A stretch of 64,000 bases of DNA from assembly GCA_037039925.1 (NCBI GenBank), contig JAXRKP010000180.1, positions 287,001 through 351,000 of the forward strand, written 5' to 3'. Below are positions 37,691 to 50,000 of the stretch, piece by piece (the stretch's first letter is position 1; each line of letters begins with the position of its first letter). The translations under genes and the position numbers were made by a program. The stretch is from Doris montereyensis. Taxonomy: Eukaryota; Mollusca; Gastropoda; Nudibranchia; Dorididae. A model generated the notes under the pieces. The model saw only the letters and a list, made by a program, of their open reading frames with translations, did no database searches and had not been told where the DNA came from.

Positions 37691-39867
37691 TTGTGTTCTA
37701 GTACTATTCATGATGTGAAGAAGTGTTTGGAGGAGGAATTCCATACTCAGGGTTCTTATTTATGTTTCGCTAGTGAACATAATTAAAGATAAAATTTATC
37801 AAACCATCTTTACATATTATTAAAGCACAATTCTATGGACAGAAAACTTTTTTTTAGACAATATTCCATAGAGAAATACAGAATCGAGCCTATAGTCTCC
37901 ACACAGCAGCCAAATTGTTTGTTTCTCATTGTTTTCACCGTGGGCAAGATGAAAATAAATTTTTTTTTCACTGCGCCAACTCTACGGGACTGCCTAGAAA
38001 CAAAGCTGTTGATATACGCTTCTCCGGCGACCTACACTTGCCTCGGATGGGGGCCAGGGGTTGTTTCAGGGTAAGGGATGATTGATAGATGCTTAACAAT
38101 AAAACAGGAAGTATTTTGAAGATATTTTTTTTCAGTTTATTCGCATTATCCATAACACTTTTTATGATACTTGTTACTTTAAATAGACTGCACACGTGAT
38201 ATGAATCCATGAATATCAAAAGGAAAGAACACGAACATTTACCTTTTGTGGCATTTGGATCTGAAACAATTTCAGCTATAGATGTGTCTTTCCCTTTTTT
38301 ATTGTTTTTTTAGTAAGTATGTTGTACCAAACATATATCTATACAAACTTTTTCACCAATTTATAAAACCATTTACGCAACATCAATCAATCATTATACA
38401 CAAACTACTCACTTTTAATGCAAATTAGGTAACATGAACTGGTAAAACGTTTCAGAAACATGCTCATGCTCACAAAGGAAATACATGTTTTCCCACTTAA
38501 CAACATCATAGACCAATGATACCTTGTCATTGACATTTGTCAGTCAGTCAGTCTCTCGTTACTTGTCTCATTTTCACTTGAACTGGTCGTATTCTGCCCC
38601 CCCCCCCCCCCCCCCCCCATAAAAACCAAGCCTCAACTTTTTATCTCAACCCTTCAAAATAAACCCTCTTTATTATAATAAATGTCCCTTGGTTGGGACG
38701 TGACAATGGTATTCCTTTCGTGTTCGCCATGTAAGAATAAAATTGTGATTGTGATACATACATGTCATGCTCGCATATATAAACCAAACGCCTCAAATCT
38801 TGTAACATTTGTCACTAATGTCAGGTTCTTTAATCCACTCCGTCACTCAGGCTGAAAGATAGTAAAATATGTAATGTGCTAATTGTATGCCATGTCCAGG
38901 TGCATATGTGTGAAACTGACAGCCCCCTTCAATTCCACAATGGTTGCTGGAGGAGTAATGGTGATGGTGGGTGTCGAGGCCGGCTGGAGCAGGAGATAAT
39001 TTTTATTTACTTGCTGATTTTCACTCCTATAATATACTGGTACTTTTTATAAGCCCTGCATATGTCTTCAATTAAGCTGGTTTGTTTTGTTTTCTTTTTT
39101 TTATGAGCTACTCTGGGGAATTCTTCCATCCATCAACACATTCGTTAACTATTATTTTATAACTCTGACTCCATTCTTCTTTAAAACCGAAGGGTTTGTT
39201 TAACCCTTGTAGCGATCGCCATTTCCCCAGAAGTGACATACCTGAATGTGAAGTTGCCACGGCCACTTGTTTAGAAAAATGAAGGTGTGGTAAAGGGAAA
39301 AGCTAAGATTCTGACTAGTGTAGAACAATGGCAGATACAACTGTTATGAATGATACTATACATAAAATCATACATTTTCTGAAAGCTGATAAGAAGAGGA
39401 AGTTATATTTTGATATTAGACATATATTTAATTCATTTTTTTATTTGTTTTTAAACCTTTAAAAAAGTTAAAACCTAATCTTCAGCCTATTTCATTGAGT
39501 CTTTTCACCTGAAGAGAAGTTATAATCTATCCTTGAATATTCATTGACACAATAGTAATCCTGTGGAAAGTCACTTTTGAAAATATACTTCAGTCAATCT
39601 CTCCTGTCTCCTGATACATAGTACTCAGTGTTGCCTCTGGTCCAGTACATCAGGTTGCAGGCTTCAGACTGCCCAGGCCCATTAAAGAGGTAGTCTTGAA
39701 AAGGACCGGTGGTTGTTGTTGAAAATTTATTGATTTTTCTCCAAATTTCACCCAAACAACTTCAACATGGGTGCATACATCTTAGCTAACACTTCTGGCG
39801 ATGTCGATATAGTAACGATATTTTGAATGGCTGATAAATCCACAGTTTGATTGATATTTTATATATA

Positions 39868-39920
<53 letters not shown>

Positions 39921-40120
39921 ATATTGAGGGTCATCAGTTTTTTGTGATTTAATAGAACAATTATAACGGACAATAATAAAATACTACTGTATTGCTGTTC
40001 CTGCTGCTACTACCAACCAAACTTATTAAAATGACATCAAACTTGAAAAAATTGTCTAAATTTAGTCATCTACAATGTAATTGTTAACTGTGGGAACATG
40101 AGATCTGTTTTTTTGTTTGT
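37691..40120. other. Intergenic, mostly unique sequence with low-complexity runs
   Basis: A poly-C run at about 38597-38618 and a TA run at about 39858-39918. I see no gene on either strand and no clear interspersed element. It is a possible location of the SHC 5' exon(s) and promoter, but no splice donor or start could be assigned. Confidence 0.4.
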
Positions 40121-40129
40121 TTCTGTTTT

Positions 40130-40435
40130 ATTTTTGTTTTGCCCATATTTGTTCTTTACCTCTCAGCTCCCTCAGGGGCACAAGCCATCAACAAAGAGCC
40201 ACCAGGCGACCCTATTCTGCGTCAGCATCTGCAACTCTCCCCAGGTTTTCCTCCGTCTCGCCATCTCTATCTCGATCTCTCCTCTCCAGGTCATTCTTTG
40301 TCACCCTCTAGATCTTCCCTTGTGGATTCCATGTCAAGTTTTGTCTGGCTATGTTGGATCTTGGTCTTCTCTTTATATATATGCTAATCCATCTCCACTT
40401 CCTTTTCTTCACACCTCTCCCCATATTTGTTGTAA
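40130..40435 (-). mobile_element. LINE C-terminal fragment (minus strand)
   Basis: The minus-strand frame at 40430-40308 reads KKRKWRWISIYIKRRPRSNI, then ARQNLTWNPQGKI. This is the C-terminal motif of RTE/CR1-like elements often annotated as craniofacial-development-protein-2-like. Further decayed matching sequence continues to about 40140 in shifted frames. It lies about 275 bp before the first SHC exon, antisense to it. Confidence 0.75.
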
Positions 40436-40709
40436 GAAATTTTGTTTTGTTTGTCACTTTAATTTTCAATAATAGAAGGATAAACAGCTGAGCCTTTTGT
40501 GCGGCATTCAGAAGGCAGATGCACATTTGGATAAAATTATGGTTAATAAATTTGATACCAGGCCAAGATGTATACTTTTGTGGTGCTGATTCTGATGAAT
40601 ATAATATGGAGGGTTTTTGATTATGCTCAGATTGATAAGTCATGTGTCTTCCCTATATCTTTTCAATTCAATTTTTCTAATGTTGTTGGGGTTGTTTTTT
40701 TTGTGTCAG

Positions 40710-43700
40710 AAGAGATGTGTAGTTGAGAATGGACAAGAAGCATTTGAAAAAAGGCAGCAAAAATCAAGTAATACAGTTATCTGAGTGGTCTCGAACTGGC
40801 AGCTTCATGAATAAACCGGACGTAGGCTGGATTCACCCAGATACACAGCTGAATCCAGAGGCCGGCATCTGCTATGGCGTCAGGGTAAGAATTTTGTTTG
40901 CTCATTTATAATGTCAATCATGAATTGTCATCACTGGCCATGTTGAAGGAAGGTCTTCATTTGGTAACTATCACAATCAATCAACATTAATGAGAATTTA
41001 TAACCCCATAAGATGTCTCTGTTTTGAAAAAGCTATGTCACTCATGCTTTATTATAATCATTGACTTGTTATCAAAATTAAATCTCATATCAAGATCCAT
41101 AAGAAAAGGATCATTTATTCGTTTTACCTGAGAAATATAAATTCAATAATCAATTTTGATGTGCAAATGTCGAACATGAGGTGATGTCTTTGTATCTCAT
41201 TTGTGAATTGAATTTATGGATTAGTAAACGTCATTCAAAGTTTTAGATTTTACTTTTTATAACTGACATATTCATGGTACGGTATAAAAAACATAAAAGC
41301 AATAAAGCCACACAGTCTGCTGTACAGAAGCATGTCTTTAACAACGCACACCTATGAGTGGTAGAAGAGAATTGATTTTTCTCATTCTTAACAACTTTAT
41401 TTGTCAAAGTGCACAATATCCTTTATAAAATAACCCATCTTTCTGAAAGAAAAAAACACATTTTAAATGTCAAAAGTTTTAGTCCGAGTTGATTTACTTC
41501 AAAGGAGCAGGAGCCAGAATATTGTTCCTGGCAACTTAGCATGTGATGAGGCATGTGTCTCTAGACTCTGTCCTTGGGTTGCTGTGATATACAATATAAC
41601 ATGTTTCCTCCAACAATTTACCTCTTTTTTTTTTTTTTTTGCAGTACATTGGGTGCCTGGAAATTAAAGAGTCCATGAAATCTCTTGACTTTGACACAAG
41701 AACAACGATTGCGAGGTAGGGGGAGACACATAGTTGTTAGGAATACTGTCCATACTCTATGTGGGACATAAATAAGGTCTTACCTATGCGAGTCTTGTTA
41801 AAAATTAGATATTATCCACAGATATTATATATCCTAATAAAATCTTATCCATATTAATTTTTCATCTGAATTAGAGCTTAAACATACACCTAGTAAGAGT
41901 GGAAAAGGAGGGTGTTGGTGTGGAGGTTTCAAGTTGCCTGCATTCATTTGAAGGGCAGTTGACTTTGCATTTGGTTGACTTTGATGAACTTTACCAGAAA
42001 ATTACGACACTGCAGGCTCTGATCTCTGGAAAAGCTTTAAAAGAAAGATATCAATATTGAACACTTTGATAATGCTTCAATATCTAATGAGTAACATTGT
42101 GTAACATGTTTATGAATGAAAAGCATTTATATGTATTGTTGTTCTAGCAATAAAGACAAACAGTGAAGCAAGGGGCATGTCGGAAGTGAAGGTCATGACA
42201 CAAGATAATATGAAAGCCCCATAGGAACAAAGACGAGACAAATACAAGGCATAGAAAAAAATCCTTGCCACCATGGGGATCGAATCCGCGACCTCTGCGT
42301 CGGCACCCATTGCCTCGCCATGAAAAGAAAGCGTGCTACCAACCAAGCTAACTAGCTCCTAAAAAGGAGTTTCATTAGCAAGGTCTTTCGCATGAATCCG
42401 GTCATGACTAGCAGTCATATTCACTGACAGTTTGTTCCCTCAGTGGCCTAGACTACTAATATCACCTATTTTTCTAGATCTAAACCTAGTATTATTTAAA
42501 CAGCCATTGAACATTGACGAATAGATACATTACAATATATAGTATGCCTCTGAAGTAATCTAACGTAGATAAAGACAAACAGATACCATTACCTTCACTT
42601 CCGACATGCCCCTTGCCTCACTGTTTGTCTACGTTAAATTACTTCAGAGGCATACACATAATCGTTTCTTTCCATTCTTTATTTCAGAGAGTCTATAAAT
42701 CGTGTTGCTGAAGCAGCTGGTTTAAAGACGGCCTCTAAAAGGAAAAAGGTAAATTTCTGTGCACCCTCAGTGAAACTTGGTTCCGGAGACAAATTAAATT
42801 AAACCATTATTGTCAATTTATTTTGCAGTTTGAATAATTGTTTATTCTGCGCAAAATGATCCCACTCGCCTTCATGTGGCTCTTTTTTTTCTCTTTTACA
42901 TAAAGATTTCTTTGTGAAGAGTGGTGTGGGGAAGTGTTGGATGAGCACAGTAGTGAGGGGGGGGGGTTAGTGGGTGCTACTGGGTAGGTCCTACTTATTT
43001 CCTTTCAATCTTTCAATTATTTTTTTATCTTGCTGTTTCCTCTTAATTCACCCTGAGATCATAGCATATGGTGGACAGAGTAAATTTCAATGAATCAATG
43101 GGCACAGTTTGGGTGATATTTGAAGAAGTTTATAAGAAGAATTAATTAATGAATCATAGCTACTGACCCTTAAGTCTATTTATCCTTAAAAGCATGTGTA
43201 TGAAGGTTAACTGTATTTTGTTGAAATTAAGAATAAGAGACTTGGAGAGATTGGTTGAGCAAAAGCCTAGAGAAGCCATTCTGAGTTTGCAAGACTACTG
43301 TGGCACTTCATCAGAAAGGCTGGCGATTGGTGGACTTTCCATTATTTACCCTAAAAAAGGGTGTTACTTCAAGTTAAATTATCAATGCTTTTTGGGATTT
43401 TACTGGCCATTGTGTGTTAGAATTAGTTTGCACGGTCAAAGTTTTTTTGTTTTCAATTTGAAAAGGTTAGAAGCTATGCTGTTGGAATGAAGGTACTGCA
43501 AGAGTTATCGCATAATCAATGCGTTCAAACACTAAACAATACCAATTCTTATATAATTAAATAAATGCGGAACAGTTATTACTAACCATTTCGCTGAAGC
43601 ACATTTTTCTAATATTACAACTGAATTTTCTTGAGTTGTTCCAGTGTTGCAATAACAGTTTATTGTTCATGGGTATAGCCACTAACATAGCTTTCTGTTT

Positions 43701-46700
43701 CCTCTGTGGGACTACAATGCCGTTATTGATTTCCAGTTCATTTTTCATGAGTAGCTCCCCCTCATAACTCCCATCACAACTGTTTTTCTGAAACCATTCT
43801 CAAAGTGGCGATGGTCTAGTGGTTAGGCTGCCGGATGGGGTCATAAGGTCTCGGGTTTAATTCCTAGCAATGTGAAGTCAGGCATTGTGTTCCTTGTGAA
43901 AGATAAGTAAGACCCATTTTCCCTACTCGCCACAGATGTACATAATGGGTACCAGCATCAGCTTGGGAGTAAAGAACCTGTGATAGACTTGCATCCTGTC
44001 CAGGAGATGACTAATATCACCTGTTCTGCTTCACGCTATAGAAACTGAGATAAGCTATGACTCTATTGACCGTACTGGCCTTGAAGGAACTTGAATCTCA
44101 GAGTGTACAACGAGAAAGGGATATTGTTTGATTTTCTATTTTCAGAAATGAAGTCATTAACATAATTTTCTGTTATCTCTATTAGAGCATGTTGTAGAGA
44201 CACAAGTGTCGTTGACATGATTTCAGAGTTAATCCCCATAATCAGAGTTCCTTCTCATAATTTTTGTTATCCGTAAAAATCATATAAATTAATGCCCTAA
44301 ACACGCCCTTCGTGTCTGTCTTCAGATTGACCGTCGCTTGTCCAAAATGATGGGAGATTTGCCACACATGCAGTATGCTGGTTCCAACGTCAATCTGACA
44401 ATCACCACTGAGAGTATTAATCTTATGGTCATGGAAACGGGAGATGTATGTCAAGTTGCTTTTCATTGCAATTTTCAATTGTTTTTAGTACTGTTTATAA
44501 TGTTTTTTGTATGTTTGTCATTGCTTTGCCTTTCATTGTATTTCCTACTTTCAGGAGCTTATATGAAAACATTATACTACCAAAGTGTGGCGTCGGTGAC
44601 CGAGTGATTAGGCTGCCGGACTTGGAACCATGAGGTCCTGGGTTGGAGTCATAGTAAAACCAGATCCGACATTGTGTTCCTTGGGAAAGACACTTAACAC
44701 ATATTTTCCCACTCGACCCAGATGCAGATTGGTACGAGCACTACCTTGGGAGTAAAACAAAATCTGTGTCACACTAGCATTCTATCCAGAAGGTGATTCA
44801 AATCACTTGTTCTACTTCATGCTATAGAAATTGGGACACGCTCTGGCTCTATGGGCCCCAATGGTCTTGAAGGAGCTTTATTTACTTACCATACTCTCAA
44901 AAGAATAATGTAATCTGTCTCCATGATTTGCCCATTGCTTTTGATGAATAGCTTCCTGTTGCTAGGAGTTGATGACCATATTATATTCTTCAAAGAGAAA
45001 TGTTTGTGTTTTGCCATGGGAAATGGCTGCGCAGTGCAGGATAACATGGACTATGTGTTTATGAGTGAAACTAGTTGTATATTACTGGGTAAAATTGACT
45101 GTATTATATGATTAAATTGGTTGTGTATTTCTGGGGGAAATGAATAGGATGTGTATGATATGCTGGGTAAAATAGGCTATATGCTTCTGTATTCTACAAT
45201 GGTGTCTCTCTCACGGTCTATATGTGTGTTTAGTTTTCTTTGTATACACTCGCTTGTCTGTCCGTCATGGGGTTTGGTGGGTGCTACTGGTAGGTCCTAC
45301 TTCTTTCCTTTCACTCTTTTAATGCTCACTTTCATCCTGCTGTTTTCTTTTAATTCAATCTGATATCACCGCATATGGTGGATAGGGTAAATTCCAATAA
45401 AACTTGTATATCCATCAATCTATCTATATCAACCCGTTTTTTTATCCATGTACCTCTATGAGTTTACCTATATCATAAGTATGAGGAAGATAATGATGTA
45501 ATGCAGTATACTTACATATCGTCGATTTAATAACTAGTTTAATCTTTAAAATGTAATGCAGTATACTTACATATCGTCGATTTAATAACTAGTTTAATCT
45601 TTAAAATGTAATGAATGGAAAGATATAATCAGTTGTGCACAAAATGGACTTAGACGGTTAGAGTTGAACTTTTTGAAAGATTTAAACAAGTAAGTTCACT
45701 CCTTGACTTGGGAGGTTAGAAACTCCGAAGTGGCAAGAAAAACAGACATCTGCATTTTGATCATATACATAACTGAAGCCTTCCTTTTGGATCGAGGCCT
45801 CCAATATTCATAGAAACACAAAAGAAGCGTGCATTTGATCATTCAAAAGACAATTCTCATATCCCATATATCTCAGTATTGCGCGTTAAGACAGTTTCAC
45901 AGACAATAAATGATTAATATTGTTTCCTCATCTTTGTGATTCATGCTTTTTGAGTAATTAAAAATGAACCTGTTTACTTTCCTCCCAGACTATAGCTGAT
46001 CATCCTCTCCATGTGGTCTCGTTTTGCGTCTGGCGGAGATGTTGTAAGTTGGAATCCATTACTGTTCATCACACTATGAACTTTATATTTTCTTTCATTG
46101 AAAGCTTTTTAGTTGTTTTGTTATGTAAAACAAATATAGAAACCAATAAAAAAATATGAACAATTGTTGTGTAAAACAGTGTCAAGAGATAAGATGTGTA
46201 AGCATGTGAAAAAGTAAAAGGAATAGAGTTTAAGAACCCATGAGAAGAAGAAGTGCTGTGGGAAGATAGAAGAATATCAATATGAGAAGATAAAAATATC
46301 AGTATGAAGAATAACATTATGAGGAGATAAAAATATCAGTATGAAGAATACCAGTATAAGAATATAAAATTATCAGTATGCAGAATAACAGTATGAGAAG
46401 ATAAAAAATATCAGAATACCAGTATGAGAAGATCAAAATGTCAGTATGGTAAGATCAAAATATCAGTATGAAGAATAACAGTATGAGAAGATCAAAATAT
46501 CAGAATGAAGAATACCAGTATGAGAAGATCAAAATATCAGAATGAAGAATACCAGTATGAGAAGATCAAAATATCAATATGAAGAATACCAATATGAGAA
46601 AATAGAAATATCAGTATAAAAATATAACAGTAGAAATCTGGAAAGTTAATGAAAATAGCAAAGTGGGAATATAAGAAGAATCGTAAATAATGTGAAATGA

Positions 46701-47051
46701 TGTGAAACACAACAAACAAAAGTATGAAAATATAAAGACTAACATCATTAATATGAGTGAAAAGTATACTTACGTAAAATGAATACCATAAAATAAATAC
46801 TAAAATATGAATGGAACGATAATGTAACTAGTTTCATCAAAATGGAAAAATTTGCTTTCATCTTTGTTACAGGATACCTTGGATTTTGTGTCCTATGTTG
46901 CCAAAGATCCAGAACATGGAAGAGCGTGTCATGTATTGGAATGCGGGGGTGGTTTAGCTGAAGATGTTGTCACAACAATTGGACAAGCATTTGAACTCCG
47001 ATACAAGCAGTATTTAAAGAAACAGCCTAAGGCCATGCAGTTTCCTGACAG
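40710..47051 (+). CDS. SHC1: SHC N-terminus and PTB domain (exons 1-6)
   Basis: Exon 1 ends in [14 protein letters not shown] core: [20 protein letters not shown] (41645), [20 protein letters not shown] (42688), [20 protein letters not shown] (44326), [12 protein letters not shown] (45989), [20 protein letters not shown] and [19 protein letters not shown] (46873). The matching vertebrate segments are RYMGCVEV, LDFNTRTQVT, YVAKDPVNQRACHILEC and [13 protein letters not shown]. The C-terminal helix of PTB ([10 protein letters not shown]) is complete. The five introns range from about 0.8 to 1.6 kb. Confidence 0.92.
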
Positions 47052-50000
47052 GTTAGATTACATAAGGCCCTCTTCCTTCTTGTACTTTTCATGTGCATAA
47101 TACAAACACGTACACTCTCTGTCCTTCTGTGAGAGGTTGATGAGTGCTGCTGGTAGGTCTTTCTTCTTTCCTGTCACTCTTTTATATATCTTTCTTTCAT
47201 CGCTGTCACTCACTCTCACATACATTTTCTTTCTTTATCTTTCATAAAGGCATTTGTAAGGTTTTTTTTTTTCTTTGTCATACTTGAAATATAAAACAAC
47301 ATAATAGGCAGTACAACAGTAACATTGTAATTATACACTCAGAGTGGCACGTGTCTACAGATTGTAAGTAAAAAACACTTTCAAAGGTGAAATGTCTAAG
47401 TTCTTTGGACTAACAGAGCCTTATAAAAGTGTTATCTAATCCTAAACCATTTAAACTCTTTTTGTTTAACAGCAATACTTTCCTATTAAAGGCTAGTTAT
47501 GTAATAATCCACATTCAAGTCTTTTATATCACATGTATTCCATCAGGGATGAAAGGTCAGGCTTTGATGAAGAGAAATGGGGAAACCGAGAAGATTATGT
47601 CAATGACGATCCAAATGGCATTCTCCCAGGCGAAGGGGCCATGGCAGATGTCAATGTTGGTGCACAAGACTTTTCTGAAATGGGAGTGGTGAGTTGAGTT
47701 TGTTATGTATTCAACTGCTACAGTTCTTGGATCAGGCTTGTAGTTGTCTTAGACTTCATATTAATTCGAGCTCTTAAAATGCCACAGTGAAGTGGCAAAT
47801 GACATCAAGATTAATGACCCATTGCTCTATGGGCTCTGCTGGTAGGCTCTTACTTCTTTCCTTTCACTGAACTTTCATTGCTGCTTCCTCTCAATTCACT
47901 GTGAGATCACTGCATCTGGTGGGCAAAGTAAATTTTAATGAATCAAACCTATTGCTTAGTTAGGAAGAACAGCGTGTAAATTTTTCTATGTCTAAATCAG
48001 AGTGTTGAGATCCTTGAACTTAAAAACTCCATATTTGTCAACCACACTATTCCATGATTTTTTTGTGAAGAACATTTCACTCATATATCTTTGAAGCAGT
48101 TATTAAAGAAAATATCAAACAAAGAATAACAATGCTTTTACTTATTCATTTGAATTAAACTCTTTAAAATGACAGAACGAAAATACAAAGAAATTAAGAT
48201 TTCTTTGTGAGAGAAAGCCAAAATGTATAAACAAAACTTTTGAAATCAAGTTTCTGGCTGGTGCCTGACTGCCAGAAATATTCCTGTTTATCATTTCACT
48301 CAGAGAAATTCTCTAAAATAGAGCACAGCTGTCCCCCTCATGAGCTACATGACAATGATGTTGACTACAAAATGGACATTCTTACTGATTTACCAAATAT
48401 ATTTTAGTTTATCTTTTACCCTCTTGTGATAACACAACTTTTTAGGGCTTCTTTAAAATGTTTATTTTCTTTTTATTATCACACAAAAATTGTGTAAACA
48501 CTTTGTGAGCGCTAGGTCAAGAACAAAATCGTGCCATGTGTATCAAATAAATAAGGATTAATACATTTTATATCATTAGGCACTACCCATTTCATTATAC
48601 ACTGTGTGTTTGAGATTCAACTTGCTTGCACGATTCTGACGTCACCACATGTGATTGCCTGGGCTTAATGGTTGGTTCATGCTTTTGGTGCTGTGTTATG
48701 GATTAAAACTCCATCGATTGTCTGACCTATCAGAAAGCTAGTGTTAAACTTTACTTGAGTCTTTCTTTCTTTACCAGTTCCAATTCTGCCTTTCGGTGTA
48801 TGGATTCACATAACCGAGATGATATTTCTCAGGATGCCCTGTCCTGGCATTTTCTGTTTCCTTTCAAAAACGTTAAATTTCTATGCTTCAATGCCTCTGT
48901 TATATCTTCTTCCCACTTTCTCTGAGGTCTGCCTTTTGGTCTTTTACCTTGGGCTTTAGCACTGTATACTGATTTAGCTATTCTATTGTAATTCATTCTC
49001 TTTACGTGCTCAAACCATCTCAATTGATTTATTTCTATCTTAGTTTTTATGCCATCTACTTTGGTTTGATCTCTTATTGTTGTGTTTCTGATTTTGTCTC
49101 TTTTAGTTTTCCTACTACTCTTCTTAGATATTCCATTTCAGCTGCCTGTCCATTTTGGTAATTGTAGCTGTAAACTTGTTCTAAATTCTCCCTGCCCAAT
49201 TTAAGATTTTGTGTTTTAGCTTCCCTAGTTACTAGCATTGTTTTTGGTTTTCTTTGCATTTATTCTCATTCCTCTTTTATTTAATTCATTGTTCATAATG
49301 TTGATATTCGACTGAAGGTCACTTTCTGATTTTCCAAACAGAACTAAATCATCGGTAAATAAAAGCATTGATACATTTACTGGTTTGAGCTTCCACATAC
49401 CTACATTCATTTTCTTCATTTTTGAGGATGCCTTTGCGACTGAATCCATTGTGATAAACAAAAGGGACTTTGGATACAACCCTGTCTTACTTCTATATCT
49501 ACATCAAATTCTGCAGATATGTTTCCAGCTACTCTCACTGCACATGTTTGTTTATTGTAAAAACTTTTAATGGCTGCTGCTATTAAATTTTGCTCTACAT
49601 TGTGTTCTTTTATGAAATGCCATAGTTTGTCCCTCCTCACAGTGTCAAATGCCTTTTCTAAGTCTATAAAACACAGGTTTTTTCTATTATATGTCTAATT
49701 GTAAATATGTGGTCTTATACTCTTCTTCCTGGTCTAAATCCACTCTTATGTTCTTCAATCTGATCCTCTACTCTTTTCCTTAGTCTCATTTCCAGTATCC
49801 CGGCATACACTTTTCCTGGTACGCTAAGTAGTGATATCCCTCTATAGTTTGAGCATTCCATAGTTGATCCTTTCTTGTGTATTGGTACTACCGTTACCTT
49901 TTTCTAGTCGTCTGGCACCTGTTTGGACTTCCATGCTTGTTGGCATATTGCATATAGTAGTTTGTCTGCCTCTCTCAATTGGTTTTAATAATTTCTGGAT

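Noticed and set aside
43194..43490. 98-codon plus-strand ORF in SHC intron 3
   Set aside because: First half looks protein-like ([20 protein letters not shown]), but there is no family match I can name and no splice context; the second half is hydrophobic low-complexity.
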